From Agromyces ramosus (GTDB taxonomy: Bacteria; Actinomycetota; Actinomycetes; Actinomycetales; Microbacteriaceae), in contig NZ_JAUSYY010000001.1 of NCBI RefSeq assembly GCF_030817175.1, positions 3,720,001 through 3,784,000 of the forward strand: a DNA stretch of 64,000 bases. Reading direction: 5' to 3'. Each line of letters opens with the position of its first letter. Positions within the stretch are counted from its first letter, which is position 1. Below the pieces are notes generated by a model. The model was not told where the DNA came from. It searched no databases and saw only the letters and a program-made list of their open reading frames with translations. The position numbers and the translations under genes are program-made. Shown here in pieces: positions 19,616 to 29,460 of this stretch.

Positions 19616-20773
19616 ATGTCCTCCACCACCACGTTGCCCGCAGGCCCGCTCACGATCGGCGGCATCGAGCTCGACGTACCCGTCGTGCTCGCGCCCATGG
19701 CCGGCATCACGAACACCGCGTTCCGCCGGCTCTGCCGCGAGTTCGGTGCCGGCCTCTACGTCAGCGAGATGATCACCTCGCGCGCCCTCGTCGAGCGCAC
19801 GCCCGAGTCGATGCGCCTCATCACGCACCACGAGTCCGAGACGCCGCGATCGATCCAGCTCTACGGCGTCGACCCGAAGACGGTGGCAGAGGCGGTCACC
19901 ATGCTCGTCGCCGAAGACCGCGCCGACCACATCGACCTGAACTTCGGATGCCCCGTGCCGAAGGTCACCCGCAAGGGGGGCGGGGCGGCCCTCCCTTGGA
20001 AGACCGAGCTCTTCCGCGGCATCGTCGAGGGAGCGGTGCGCGCTGCGGGCGACATCCCCCTCACCGTCAAGATGCGCAAGGGCATCGATTCCGATCACCT
20101 CACCTACCTCGAAGCGGGTCGCATCGCCGAAGGTGCCGGAGTCGCCGCGGTCGCGCTGCACGCGCGCACGGCTGCCGAGTTCTATTCCGGCGAGGCCGAC
20201 TGGTCGGCCATCTCGCGGCTCAAAGCGGCCGTCACGAGCGTGCCCGTGCTCGGCAACGGCGACATCTGGTCGGCCGACGATGCGCTGCGCATGGTGGCCG
20301 AGACAGGCTGCGACGGCGTCGTCGTCGGGCGCGGATGCCTCGGCCGGCCCTGGCTCTTCGGCGACCTCGCCGCGGCCTTCCGCGGCGAGAACCGCACGGC
20401 GCACCCGAGCCTCGGCGACGTCGCCCAGACATTCCGACGGCACGCCGAGCTCCTCACCGAGTTCTTCGACAGCGAAGAGCGCGGATGCCGTGACATCCGC
20501 AAGCACGTCGCGTGGTACTTCAAGGGGTACCCGGTCGGCGGCGAGCTCCGCGCGCGACTCGCGACCGTCGAGTCGCTCGCGCAGCTCGACGAGCTGCTCG
20601 GCACGCTCGACTGGTCGATGCCCTACCCGGGCGAAGGGGCCGAAGGCCCTCGGGGCCGAGCCGGCACTCCGAAGAAGCCCGCCCTGCCCGACGGCTGGCT
20701 CGCGTCGCAAGACCTGGTCGGCGACGACCGCGCCACCCTCGTCGGCGCCGAACTCGACACGAGCGGCGGCTGA
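19616..20773 (+). CDS. dusB: tRNA dihydrouridine synthase DusB
   Basis: A 385-residue FMN-dependent TIM-barrel enzyme. [24 protein letters not shown] opens the barrel, the catalytic cysteine is in [18 protein letters not shown], and [12 protein letters not shown] and [15 protein letters not shown] form the phosphate-binding end. It reduces uridines in the tRNA D-loop. GTG at 19613 directly before the ATG is an alternative; a GAGAAT box like that of recO lies five bases before it. The stop overlaps the dgt ATG (TGATG). Confidence 0.93.
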   Translation: MSSTTTLPAGPLTIGGIELDVPVVLAPMAGITNTAFRRLCREFGAGLYVSEMITSRALVERTPESMRLITHHESETPRSIQLYGVDPKTVAEAVTMLVAEDRADHIDLNFGCPVPKVTRKGGGAALPWKTELFRGIVEGAVRAAGDIPLTVKMRKGIDSDHLTYLEAGRIAEGAGVAAVALHARTAAEFYSGEADWSAISRLKAAVTSVPVLGNGDIWSADDALRMVAETGCDGVVVGRGCLGRPWLFGDLAAAFRGENRTAHPSLGDVAQTFRRHAELLTEFFDSEERGCRDIRKHVAWYFKGYPVGGELRARLATVESLAQLDELLGTLDWSMPYPGEGAEGPRGRAGTPKKPALPDGWLASQDLVGDDRATLVGAELDTSGG

Positions 20774-22029
20774 TGCGCGAACGACTCTTCGGCGGCTATC
20801 ACGACGCCGACATCGAACGGCGCCTGCCCGAGCAACACGAGTCCCGCCGCAGCGACTTCGCGCGCGATCGGGCGAGGCTCTTGCACTCGAGCGCCCTGCG
20901 ACGCCTCGCTGCGAAGACGCAGGTGCTGAGCCCCACCGCCGGGCTCGACTTCGCCCGCAACCGATTGACGCACTCGCTCGAGGTCGCCCAGGTCGGTCGA
21001 GAGCTCGCGACGAGCCTCGGTCTCGACCCCGACGTCGTCGACACCGCGTGCCTTGCGCACGATCTCGGCCACCCGCCGTTCGGCCACAACGGCGAGAAGG
21101 CGCTCAACGTCTGGGCCGCCGACATCGGCGGGTTCGAGGGCAATGCGCAGACCCTGCGACTGCTCACGCGACTCGAGCCCAAGGTGTTCGGCTCCGACGG
21201 CCGAAGCTACGGACTGAACCTCACGCGCGCGAGCCTCGACGCGAGCTGCAAGTACCCGTGGCCCGAGGCGACGTCGGTGTCCGATCCGAGCGGCCGCGCG
21301 AAGTTCGGCTTCTATCCCGACGACCTCGACGTCTTCACGTGGCTCCGGGCCGGCGCCCCCGAGCGGCGGCTCTGCATCGAGGCACAGGTCATGGACCTCT
21401 CCGACGACATCGCGTACTCGGTGCACGACTTCGAAGACGCCGTCGTCAACGGCTACCTCGATGTCGCGGCGCTCGGCTCTCGCGTCGACCACGACGACCT
21501 CGTGACCTCGATGTACGAGTGGATCGGGGGTGCGATCCCGCACGACGAGCTCATCGCGGCGTTCGACCGCCTCGACTCCCTCGATGCGTGGCTCGAGTCG
21601 TGGGACGGCAGCCGTCGCGACCAGGCGCGCCTCAAGAACCTCACGAGCCAGCTCATCGGACGATTCGCGCATGCCGCGACCGATGCGACTCGCTCGGCGT
21701 TCCCGCTCGCGAGTCTCATCCGGTTCGACGCCGACGTCGTCGTGCCGCGCGAGATCCAGGCCGAGATCGCCGTGCTCAAGGGCATCGTGGCGGCTTTCGT
21801 GATGTCGCGCAACACCAGGCAGCCCATCTACCAGCAGCAGCGGCAGATCCTGACCTCGCTCGCCGACGTGCTGCTCGACGGCGGCGAGCAGCACCTCGAT
21901 GCGGGCTTCGCCGAAGAATGGCGTGACGCCGCCGACGACGCCGCGCGCAAGCGTGTGGTCGTCGACCAGGTCGCGAGCCTCACCGACCAGTCCGCGCTGT
22001 CCTGGTACGAGCGGCTCGTGCAGCGCTGA
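20773..22029 (+). CDS. dgt: Deoxyguanosinetriphosphate triphosphohydrolase
   Basis: A 418-residue HD-domain phosphohydrolase. The HD motif runs from [16 protein letters not shown] through [16 protein letters not shown] to the late [12 protein letters not shown] aspartate. It cleaves dGTP (and probably other dNTPs) to the nucleoside and triphosphate. It is translationally coupled to dusB and followed by dnaG, a standard actinobacterial arrangement. Confidence 0.93.
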   Translation: MRERLFGGYHDADIERRLPEQHESRRSDFARDRARLLHSSALRRLAAKTQVLSPTAGLDFARNRLTHSLEVAQVGRELATSLGLDPDVVDTACLAHDLGHPPFGHNGEKALNVWAADIGGFEGNAQTLRLLTRLEPKVFGSDGRSYGLNLTRASLDASCKYPWPEATSVSDPSGRAKFGFYPDDLDVFTWLRAGAPERRLCIEAQVMDLSDDIAYSVHDFEDAVVNGYLDVAALGSRVDHDDLVTSMYEWIGGAIPHDELIAAFDRLDSLDAWLESWDGSRRDQARLKNLTSQLIGRFAHAATDATRSAFPLASLIRFDADVVVPREIQAEIAVLKGIVAAFVMSRNTRQPIYQQQRQILTSLADVLLDGGEQHLDAGFAEEWRDAADDAARKRVVVDQVASLTDQSALSWYERLVQR

Positions 22030-22066
22030 AACCGGCCGCACCGGCCGCCACGACCAACACGACGAA

Positions 22067-22072
22067 TAGGAT
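22067..22072 (+). promoter_or_regulatory. Leaderless -10 box of dnaG
   Basis: TAGGAT lies exactly six bases before the ATG at 22079, the spacing of a leaderless actinobacterial transcript. This favours the ATG over the GTG at 22073. Confidence 0.55.
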
Positions 22073-22078
22073 GTGAGC

Positions 22079-23971
22079 ATGGCGGGCCGAATTCGACAGA
22101 GCGATGTCGATGAGGTGAAGGCTCGCACGAACATCGCCGACATCGTCGGCGAGCACGTCAGCCTGAAATCCGCCGGCGTCGGCTCCATGAAGGGGCTCTG
22201 CCCCTTCCACGACGAGCGCAGCCCGAGCTTCCACGTGCGCCCCGGCCTGGGGTACTACCACTGCTTCGGCTGCGGTGAATCGGGCGACGTCTACACGTTC
22301 CTGCAGCGCATGGACCACGTGTCGTTCACCGAGGCGGTCGAACGTCTCGCCGGCCGCATCGCGTTCGAGTTGCACTACGAAGACGGCGGGCAGGCCTCCG
22401 ACCACGGCAACCGCGCCCGGCTCCTCGCGGCGAACCAGGCGGCGGCCGAGTTCTTCGTCGATCGGCTCGGCGGCCCAGAGGCCGAGATCGGCCGGCGCTT
22501 CCTCGGCGAACGCGGCTTCGATGCCGAGGCCGCGCGCCGGTTCGGCGTCGGCTTCGCGCCGAAGAGCTGGGACGCACTCACCGGCCACCTCACGGCACGG
22601 GGATTCAGCACCGAAGAGCTCGCGGCATCCGGTCTCGTCTCCCAGGGCGACCGCGGGGTCTACGACCGGTTCCGCGGCCGGCTCGTGTGGCCGATCCGTG
22701 ACGTCACCGGCCAGACGGTCGGATTCGGCGCACGACGCCTCTTCGACGACGACCAGGGCCCGAAGTACCTGAACACCCCCGAGACCGCGGTGTACCACAA
22801 GTCGCAAGTGCTCTACGGGCTCGATCTCGCCAAGCGCGACATCGCCAAGACCCACCGCGTCGTCGTCGTCGAGGGCTACACCGACGTCATGGCCTGCCAT
22901 CTCGCGGGCGTCACCACGGCGATCGCCACCTGCGGCACCTCGTTCGGCGTCGACCACATCAAGGTGCTCCGGCGCGTGCTCGGCGACGACTCGGGACTCG
23001 GCGAGGTCGTCTTCACCTTCGACGGCGACGCGGCCGGACAGCAGGCGGCGATGCGCGCGTTCGCCGAAGAGCAGCGGTTCGCAGCCCAGACCTTCGTCGC
23101 GGTCGCACCCGACGGACTCGACCCGTGCGACCTGCGGCTCGCGCGTGGCGACGCCGCCGTGCGCACGCTCGTCGACTCCCGAACCCCCCTGTTCGACTTC
23201 GTCATCCGGCACACCCTCGCCCGCCATGACCTCGAGACCGTCGAGGGCCGGGTCGCAGCCCTCCGGGCGGCGGCGCCGATCGTGGCCGAGATGCGCGACC
23301 CCGCGATGCGGCCGGGGTACACGCGCGAACTCGCACGCATGCTGGGCGTCGAGCTCGCCGAGGTGACCCGCGCAGTGCGAGGCGCCTCGGGCCGTGCCGG
23401 CGCTGCGGCCCCGACGGGGGCGGGCGATCGAGGTCGCGCGGCGGCATCCGATGGCCAGAACCGTGCAGCGACGACGGCGACGGATGCCCCTGAGCGACCG
23501 TTCTCCATCACCGACCTGCCGAACGACCCCTCGACCAGGCTCGAGCGCGACGCGCTGCAGGCCATGCTGCAGTTCCCCGACACGATCGGCGCCGACCTGC
23601 TCCGGCATGCGGCCGACAGCCGCTTCGGAAACGCCTCCCTCGCCGTGATCCGTGACGGCATCGCCTCGGTGCTCGCCTCACCAGACCCCGCCGTGCGGGT
23701 CGATCGGGTGATGGCCGAGGTGCCCGCGCCGTTCGCGGGCGTCGTCCAGCAGCTCGCGGTCGCACCCGTGCCCCAGCGCAGCGAGGCCGAGCTCGCGGCC
23801 TACGTGCAGGGCGTCGTGAGCGCGCTCGTCGATCGAGAGCTCCTCCGCCAGAAGGCCGAACTGCTCGGCCGGCTCCAGCGAACCGACCGTGCCGACGTGA
23901 CGACGTTCACGGCGCTGCAGCACGCGCTCGTCGAGCTCGAGACCGAACGGCGCGCACTCCGCGCCGAATAG
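22079..23971 (+). CDS. dnaG: DNA primase DnaG
   Basis: A 630-residue primase. The CHC2 zinc-binding domain is at residues about 37-65 ([13 protein letters not shown] then [12 protein letters not shown]). The catalytic core contains the TOPRIM motif [18 protein letters not shown] and the metal-binding [17 protein letters not shown] low-complexity Ala/Gly linker (about 440-480) precedes the C-terminal DnaB-binding helical domain. It makes RNA primers for replication. Confidence 0.97.
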   Translation: MAGRIRQSDVDEVKARTNIADIVGEHVSLKSAGVGSMKGLCPFHDERSPSFHVRPGLGYYHCFGCGESGDVYTFLQRMDHVSFTEAVERLAGRIAFELHYEDGGQASDHGNRARLLAANQAAAEFFVDRLGGPEAEIGRRFLGERGFDAEAARRFGVGFAPKSWDALTGHLTARGFSTEELAASGLVSQGDRGVYDRFRGRLVWPIRDVTGQTVGFGARRLFDDDQGPKYLNTPETAVYHKSQVLYGLDLAKRDIAKTHRVVVVEGYTDVMACHLAGVTTAIATCGTSFGVDHIKVLRRVLGDDSGLGEVVFTFDGDAAGQQAAMRAFAEEQRFAAQTFVAVAPDGLDPCDLRLARGDAAVRTLVDSRTPLFDFVIRHTLARHDLETVEGRVAALRAAAPIVAEMRDPAMRPGYTRELARMLGVELAEVTRAVRGASGRAGAAAPTGAGDRGRAAASDGQNRAATTATDAPERPFSITDLPNDPSTRLERDALQAMLQFPDTIGADLLRHAADSRFGNASLAVIRDGIASVLASPDPAVRVDRVMAEVPAPFAGVVQQLAVAPVPQRSEAELAAYVQGVVSALVDRELLRQKAELLGRLQRTDRADVTTFTALQHALVELETERRALRAE

Positions 23972-23979
23972 CTTCCGGT

Positions 23980-24546
23980 TCAGCCGTCGTGCGGCACGAT
24001 TCGATCGAGCTGCTCGCGGAGCTTCTGCTCATCGGCACCCGACGGCCAGAGCTTGAGGAGGTGCCCCTCACTGTCGATGAGGGCGGTCATGGGAGGTTCG
24101 GTTACGGCGTAGGAACGCCAGATCTGCAGGTCGTGATCGACGAGCACGGGTTGAGCGACCTGATGCGCGTCGAGATATCCGGCCAGGGCCGCAGCGTCGG
24201 TGTCGCCCGAGACCTGCGCGATGGCGATCGCATCGCCGTATTCCGCGGCGACCCTCGAGAGCACCGACTGCTGTTCGGCGCAGCTCGAGCACCAGCTGGC
24301 CATGAACTGCACGATGAGCGGTCGACCGGCCGCGAGTGCGTCGAGGTCGACAGGGGTGTCGTCGACGAGTATTCCGTCGAGGGCTGGAGCCGCCGGACCG
24401 GTCGTGCCGGGTGTGTACGAGGTGCCTTCGGGCAATGGCGCAGGCAACTGGGCGGCGCCTCCTCGAATGCCGGTCGCGCAGGCGGTCAGGGCGAGGATGA
24501 GCGCGGCGATCGTGCCGATCACGGCGATGGGTCGGATGCCGGTCAT
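23980..24546 (-). CDS. Redoxin (TlpA/ResA-like) lipoprotein
   Basis: A 188-residue exported thiol protein. The signal peptide ends in the lipobox LTAC, so it is membrane-anchored outside the cell. The thioredoxin-like domain has VQFMASWCSSCAEQQSVL with the CSSC active site and a cis-proline in VTEPPMTAL. TlpA-like proteins reduce or deliver disulfides to extracytoplasmic proteins. Its ATG overlaps the stop of the upstream lipoprotein gene (ATGA), so the two are coupled. It converges on dnaG. Confidence 0.9.
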   Translation of the reverse strand: MTGIRPIAVIGTIAALILALTACATGIRGGAAQLPAPLPEGTSYTPGTTGPAAPALDGILVDDTPVDLDALAAGRPLIVQFMASWCSSCAEQQSVLSRVAAEYGDAIAIAQVSGDTDAAALAGYLDAHQVAQPVLVDHDLQIWRSYAVTEPPMTALIDSEGHLLKLWPSGADEQKLREQLDRIVPHDG

Positions 24547-25022
24547 TCTGATCCTTCGGTGGTGGGGTCGACCGAGGCGAGCGCGGGCACGAAGACCATC
24601 GTCGCCGCGGCATCCGCTCGATGTTCGGCGACGACATGGCCGTCGATGCTCACGTGATAGGTCACGCCGTCGTCGAGTTCTGCGGCACCGAGCGGGAAGC
24701 GGCAGAAGGTGGGGATGCGCGGCGCCTTGCCGTAGTCGATGTCGTCGACCTTCACCGCTTCACCGTCTTCGAGCTCGGTGGTGAACACCTCGTGGCCGTG
24801 CTCGTCGATCAGGGCCAGCTCCGCTCCCTTGTGGAACTCGAGGTACGGCCTCGCGCCTGAGCATGACGCGCCGAGCTCTCTCAGGTGACCATCACGGACG
24901 ACGAGCTCGAGCTCACGGCGATCGGCGACGTCATCGTCGGCGCCGGAACTCGCGCAGGCGGTGAGCGCGAGCGCAGGAAGGAGTGCAAGGCACAATGCCG
25001 AGCGGTGGACGGACGTGAACAA
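24543..25022 (-). CDS. Lipoprotein of unknown function
   Basis: A 159-residue exported lipoprotein with lipobox LTAC and a mature domain containing two cysteines (ELGASCSG and IPTFCRF). The mature part alternates short polar strands (LELVVRDGHLRELGASC, YLEFHKGAELALIDEHG, VTYHVSIDGHVV), suggesting a beta-sandwich. No family is recognised. TTG at 25022 is chosen because AGGAGG lies six bases upstream on the minus strand; ATGs at 25037 and 25043 are alternatives. The two cysteines next to a coupled redoxin suggest a disulfide substrate, which is inference. Confidence 0.7.
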   Translation of the reverse strand: MFTSVHRSALCLALLPALALTACASSGADDDVADRRELELVVRDGHLRELGASCSGARPYLEFHKGAELALIDEHGHEVFTTELEDGEAVKVDDIDYGKAPRIPTFCRFPLGAAELDDGVTYHVSIDGHVVAEHRADAAATMVFVPALASVDPTTEGSE

Positions 25023-25089
25023 ACATTGCCTCCTCATGCCCATCGATGCCAGGGCGAGTGTGTGCTGCCGATGATGCCCGACGCCGAAC

Positions 25090-25130
25090 GGGGCGGCGCG
25101 GAACGGAGTGCTTCCCGTTCCGCGCGCCCC
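25090..25130 (-). terminator. Terminator hairpin of the M6 protease gene
   Basis: The arm at 25090-25105 (GGGGCGGCGCGGAACG) pairs with 25116-25130 (CGTTCCGCGCGCCCC) with one bulged G and a 10-base loop. It starts 17 bases beyond the protease stop and precedes the next minus-strand gene. Confidence 0.7.
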
Positions 25131-25146
25131 GGTCGGCGAGGTCGAC

Positions 25147-27318
25147 TCAGCGGGCGTTGCCCGGTGCGTCGATCTCGCAGGTGAGCGTCTCGGTCGCCGA
25201 CGGGTCGTTCTCCGACGTCGCGGTGATCGTGACGGTGGCATCCCGAGCGGCGTCGGCACCGCGTGATGCGTAGACCGGGACGGAGATCGTCTCGCCGGCC
25301 GTGGCCGTGACGATGCTGCTCGGCGTGTGCACCGACCAGCCGCGGCCCTCGATCGAGGTCGCGAGGCGATAGATGTCGCTGTTCGCCTTCGCATCCTCGA
25401 CCGCACCGCCCGTGTTCGTCAGCGGAACGGCGCACTGCGCGATCGCGGTGCCGTTCGCCTGGGCCTGTCCATGCAGCGACGCGAGGTTGCCGTTCACGAC
25501 GGCCTCGCCGAGGTCGACGCCACGGGCCTGCGGTCCGGCGCTCACCGTCGAACGCACGGCCACGTCGTAGGCGAGGATGCCCGCTTCGTCGCGCTGCACG
25601 TTCACGATGTAGAAGTGCAGACCGTTCGCGGTGTCGACGTACTCGAACTCCGAGCCGGAGTCATTGCCGGCGTGGAAGAGCGCATCGTTCAGCTGACGCT
25701 GGTCGCCGCGAGTGATCATGATCGGCGTTCCGTCGGGGCGGACGTAGTCGACCGTCGCGATGTCCTGGGGATTCGCGTCGATCGTCCAGATGAAGGGGTT
25801 GCGATCCTGGTTCTTCGTCTTCGCGATCATCACACCGTGGTCGGGCTGGAACGAGTCCGTGCCCATCCGGTCGATCACTTCGACGGTGTAGTTGTCGAAG
25901 GAACCGCCGTCGCAGTCGAACTTGGCCCGCCGGGTGCACGTGCCGGTCGAATCGTCGGCCGGAGCCGCGCCCGGCTTGTCGAACACCAGGTTGATGCCGG
26001 TGAGTTCACCGGGGCGCATCACCGCTCGTGAGACGACATTCGTGACGATCGAACCGAGCGAATCGAGTTCGCTCTCCTGGAGGTTCAGGTAGCTCGACTC
26101 GTCGATGATGCCGAGGTTGATGCGGTTGCGCAGCGCAACGCCCGAGGGCTGGGATCCGCCGGCGACCGACGGGACGCTCCATCGCTCGTGCGTGCCGCCC
26201 GGACCGTTGAACGTTCCTCTGGCCAGAATGTCGAACGGTCCGCTGGTGTCGCGGAGCGGCCCGCCATCGGCGGCTTCGGTACCGTACGGGTTTCCGTAGT
26301 TGTCCGAGATGCCGAGGATGTGCGAGAACTCGTGGGCATAGGTTCCCATGCCCGAGGACTCTGCCTGCGTCGAGTTGCCTGCCCGCCCGTTCGAGGCGAA
26401 GTTGGCGTTCGGCCAGTGGTTCACCGCAGCGGCCCACGAGGTCCATGGGATGTAGCGGGTCTTGGCCCAGTTCGCCATCGGCGCGCCGTTCTGGTCGAGC
26501 GCGATGCCGTTCTCGTCACGGGGCGGCCCGAAGTCGTCGGTGACGTCTTCGGGGTGCTCGAACAGCATCTGCCCGAACTCCTCCCACGTCGCCGACTCGT
26601 CGTGCCCGGCTGTGACGTAGAACACCTGGTCGAACTGGGTCAGGGGGTCGGCGCTGCCGATGTCCGCACCCCAAAGCGGGAGCGCGTCGGTGCGGATGTT
26701 CTTGTTGCAGGACAGGCCCTGCGGGCAGAAGGCCGCGTTCGGCTTGTTGAACGAGTCGTTGAGGCCGTATTCCTCGATGTTCCCCGGGAGCTGGTACGGG
26801 CCGAATGCCTCCATCTGCACACTGAGCCGGCCTCCTGACTGTTCCATCCAGTACTCGTTGATGGTTCGGCCGTGGTTCAGCTCGCTCGGCTTGTTGAGCA
26901 GGTCGAGGTAGAAACCGGGTACCTGTTCACGGTCGAGGCCGTTCGCGAGCCCGGAAGGATCGCCGAACGCGTGAGTGCCTTCAGGCTGGGTCACGAGGAA
27001 CGGCTGGTTCTCGAAGTCGAGGAGCACGATGGCGCCGTTGAACTGCCGCTCAGAGCCCTCGACGTCATTCGCCCAGTCCGTACCTGGGACGCCGACGTAG
27101 TCGTCCCAGGTCATGTCGTCCATGTTCTCCCAGCTCTGCGAGTCCATCGGGCCGAGGACGGAAGGGTCGAACGCGTCGGGCGGCGCCGCCATCGCCGTGC
27201 TGTTCGAGACCGTCGCGAGCGCGATGACACCCGCGGCTGCGGCGACCGCGATGCCGGTGCGCCCCCTGCCGATCCGGCGTCGCTCCTTGAGACGTTTCAC
27301 TGGGTCGTGTCGTTTCAC
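25147..27318 (-). CDS. Secreted M6 family metalloprotease (immune inhibitor A-like)
   Basis: A 723-residue secreted protease. A basic N-region and one hydrophobic stretch (GIAVAAAAGVIALATVSNSTAMA) form a signal peptide. The catalytic domain has the zinc motif HEFSHILGISDNYG (HExxH, with a downstream Asp/His-type ligand region) and the typical M6 features GQMLFEHPED and NGPGGTHERWSVP. A cysteine-containing beta-domain closes the protein. M6 peptidases degrade extracellular proteins. GTG at 27318 is chosen because GGGAGG sits six bases upstream; TTG 27324 is the alternative. It is transcribed divergently from an oligopeptide importer, which would take up its products. Confidence 0.9.
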   Translation of the reverse strand: MKRHDPVKRLKERRRIGRGRTGIAVAAAAGVIALATVSNSTAMAAPPDAFDPSVLGPMDSQSWENMDDMTWDDYVGVPGTDWANDVEGSERQFNGAIVLLDFENQPFLVTQPEGTHAFGDPSGLANGLDREQVPGFYLDLLNKPSELNHGRTINEYWMEQSGGRLSVQMEAFGPYQLPGNIEEYGLNDSFNKPNAAFCPQGLSCNKNIRTDALPLWGADIGSADPLTQFDQVFYVTAGHDESATWEEFGQMLFEHPEDVTDDFGPPRDENGIALDQNGAPMANWAKTRYIPWTSWAAAVNHWPNANFASNGRAGNSTQAESSGMGTYAHEFSHILGISDNYGNPYGTEAADGGPLRDTSGPFDILARGTFNGPGGTHERWSVPSVAGGSQPSGVALRNRINLGIIDESSYLNLQESELDSLGSIVTNVVSRAVMRPGELTGINLVFDKPGAAPADDSTGTCTRRAKFDCDGGSFDNYTVEVIDRMGTDSFQPDHGVMIAKTKNQDRNPFIWTIDANPQDIATVDYVRPDGTPIMITRGDQRQLNDALFHAGNDSGSEFEYVDTANGLHFYIVNVQRDEAGILAYDVAVRSTVSAGPQARGVDLGEAVVNGNLASLHGQAQANGTAIAQCAVPLTNTGGAVEDAKANSDIYRLATSIEGRGWSVHTPSSIVTATAGETISVPVYASRGADAARDATVTITATSENDPSATETLTCEIDAPGNAR

Positions 27319-27479
27319 TGCCAACCTCCCGATGGTGTGTGCGAGCGATGTGGCCCGCTCACCATCCTGTGCAGCGGTGTGGAGTCCCCCGTGAAGATGG
27401 TGTGCTGGCAGCCTCCCATCGAGACATCATCGAGCAACAGACATCCGGTGTCTTCGAAGAGTGGGGAGTTCCGATCGGT

Positions 27480-27502
27480 ATTGTTCGGAATTGTTGAACA
27501 AT
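27480..27502. promoter_or_regulatory. Palindromic operator candidate in the protease / peptide-importer divergent region
   Basis: ATTGTTGAACAAT at 27490-27502 is a perfect 6-base palindrome with a 1-base centre, and a second ATTGTT copy starts at 27480. This AT-rich element stands out in a GC-rich region. The 405-base gap (27319-27723) between the two divergent genes holds otherwise only low-information sequence and a GGAAGAGG ribosome-binding site at its right end. Confidence 0.45.
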
Positions 27503-27723
27503 TACGGTCCGATAACGTTGGGTTCCCGCTTCAGGTGGCCGTGCTACCTCTTGAAGTGTCTCCCGCAACCGCGCGGCGGGGCGCCTCCAACCCTCGTAAC
27601 TGTGGGTGGAGAATGAGCAACCCGGTTCGTCCCGCGCGCGGGGCTCGAACGGGCCGGTCTCACACAGCTCGGCAACAGCCTTCCAAAGGTCATGCCGATA
27701 TCCACAGGAAGAGGTAGACGGAT

Positions 27724-29358
27724 ATGACATCCGCATCCAAGAACGGCCGTCGCGGCATCGCCGCGCTGGCTGGTCTCTCGGTCGCAGCCCTCGCTCTCGC
27801 AGGCTGCTCGGCCGGTGGCGAAACGGGCGACGACGCCTCGGGCGACTCGATCACCATCGGCACCACCGACAAGGTCACGACGCTCGACCCGGCCGGCTCG
27901 TACGACAACGGTTCGCTCGCCGTGCAGACGCAGGTCTTCCCGTACCTGCTGAACACCGACTACCAGAGCACCGACGTGGTTCCCGACCTCGCAGAGTCGG
28001 CCGAGTTCACCTCGCCCACCGAGTACACGGTGAAGCTTCCCGCAGGCCTCAAGTGGGCGAACGGCAACGAACTGACCTCGTCCGACGTCAAGTTCTCGTT
28101 CGATCGCAACATCGCGATCGCCGACCCGAACGGCGCGTCGAGCCTGCTGTACAACCTCGACAGCGTCGAGGCGCCCGACGACACCACGGTCGTCTTCCAC
28201 CTGAAGGCGGAGAACGACCAGGTCTTCCCGCTCATCCTGACGAGCTTCCCGGGCGCCATCGTCGACGACGAGGTGTTCGCCGCCGACGAGCTCACCCCCG
28301 ATGCCGACATCGTCGAGGCGAACGCGTTCGCCGGTCCGTACGTCATCACGAGCTACGACTTCAACAACCTCGTGTCGTTCAAGGCCAACCCCGACTACAA
28401 GGGACTGCTGCCTGCCGCCAAGACCGAGACGGTCAACCTCAAGTACTACGCCGAGTCCTCGAACCTGAAGCTCGACGTGCAGGAGGGCAACATCGACGTC
28501 GCGTACCGGAGCCTCTCCGCGACCGACATCGAAGACCTCAAGGGCAACGACAACGTCAACGTGGTCGAGGGCCCCGGTGGCGAGATCCGCTACATCGTCT
28601 TCAACTTCGACACCCAGCCCTATGGCGCCAAGACCCCCGAGGCCGACCCGGCCAAGGCGCTCGCGGTTCGCCAGGCCGTCGCCGACCTCATCGACCGCCA
28701 GGAGCTGTCGGACCAGGTCTACAAGGGCACCTACACGCCCCTGTACTCCTACGTTCCCGCGGGTCTCGCCGGTGCGATCGAGCCCCTGCAGGAACTGTAC
28801 GGTGACGGCAATGGTGGTCCTGACGCAGACAAGGCGGCCGACCGGCTCGCAGCTGCCGGCGTCACCACACCGGTCGAGCTGAACCTGCAGTACTCGAACG
28901 ACCACTACGGCCCCTCCTCGGCCGACGAGTACGCGCTGATCAAGGACCAGCTGGAGTCCACCGGGCTGTTCACGGTGAACCTGCAGACCACCGAGTGGGT
29001 GCAGTACTCCGAGGACCGTACGGCCGACGTGTACCCCGCCTACCAGCTCGGTTGGTTCCCCGACTACTCCGACGCCGACAACTACATCACGCCGTTCTTC
29101 CTGATCGAGAACTTCCTCTCGAACCACTACGTGAACCAGGAAGTGAACGACCTGATCATCGAGCAGGCGTCGACGCTCGACCCGGCCGCCCGCACCGCCC
29201 TCATCGAGGAGATCCAGCAGAAGGTGGCGGCCGACCTGTCGACCGTGCCGTACCTGCAGGGCGCACAGGTTGCGGTCACCGGCAACGACGTCACCGGCGC
29301 CGACGACACGCTCGACGCGTCGTTCAAGTTCCGGTACGCAGCGCTGGCGAAGGGCTGA
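27724..29358 (+). CDS. Oligopeptide ABC transporter substrate-binding lipoprotein (SBP family 5)
   Basis: A 544-residue binding protein with a basic N-terminus, lipobox LAGC, a short Gly/Asp linker and an SBP_bac_5 domain (DKVTTLDPAGSYDN, LPAGLKWANGNELTSSDVKFSFDR, VRQAVADLIDRQEL). Family 5 proteins bind peptides, nickel or some oligosaccharides. Neighbouring divergent secretion of a protease favours peptides. It is the first gene of a six-gene operon, and a strong hairpin separates it from the permease genes. Confidence 0.93.
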   Translation: MTSASKNGRRGIAALAGLSVAALALAGCSAGGETGDDASGDSITIGTTDKVTTLDPAGSYDNGSLAVQTQVFPYLLNTDYQSTDVVPDLAESAEFTSPTEYTVKLPAGLKWANGNELTSSDVKFSFDRNIAIADPNGASSLLYNLDSVEAPDDTTVVFHLKAENDQVFPLILTSFPGAIVDDEVFAADELTPDADIVEANAFAGPYVITSYDFNNLVSFKANPDYKGLLPAAKTETVNLKYYAESSNLKLDVQEGNIDVAYRSLSATDIEDLKGNDNVNVVEGPGGEIRYIVFNFDTQPYGAKTPEADPAKALAVRQAVADLIDRQELSDQVYKGTYTPLYSYVPAGLAGAIEPLQELYGDGNGGPDADKAADRLAAAGVTTPVELNLQYSNDHYGPSSADEYALIKDQLESTGLFTVNLQTTEWVQYSEDRTADVYPAYQLGWFPDYSDADNYITPFFLIENFLSNHYVNQEVNDLIIEQASTLDPAARTALIEEIQQKVAADLSTVPYLQGAQVAVTGNDVTGADDTLDASFKFRYAALAKG

Positions 29359-29398
29359 GCCGCCTGAACAACGGCTAGAGTCACTTCTACGCAAGGAA

Positions 29399-29430
29399 CG
29401 GGTGGCCCGCTCTCCGGAGCGGGTCACCCG
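29399..29430 (+). terminator. Intercistronic hairpin between binding protein and permease genes
   Basis: CGGGTGGCCCGCTC (29399-29412) pairs with GAGCGGGTCACCCG (29417-29430) over 14 positions with one G-T wobble and a 4-base loop. It probably acts as a partial terminator or RNA stabiliser that raises binding protein over permease levels. Confidence 0.65.
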
Positions 29431-29460
29431 CATTTCGAGCCTTCACCCGATTGGCGAACA

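Noticed and set aside
19523..20710. 5' extension of the ybaK frame across dusB on the minus strand
   Set aside because: The family domain begins at 19522 with a strong ribosome-binding site; upstream residues are antisense of dusB.
24068..24637. Alternative minus-strand ORF overlapping the redoxin
   Set aside because: Out-of-frame translation of the redoxin gene, rich in Arg/His with no signal peptide.
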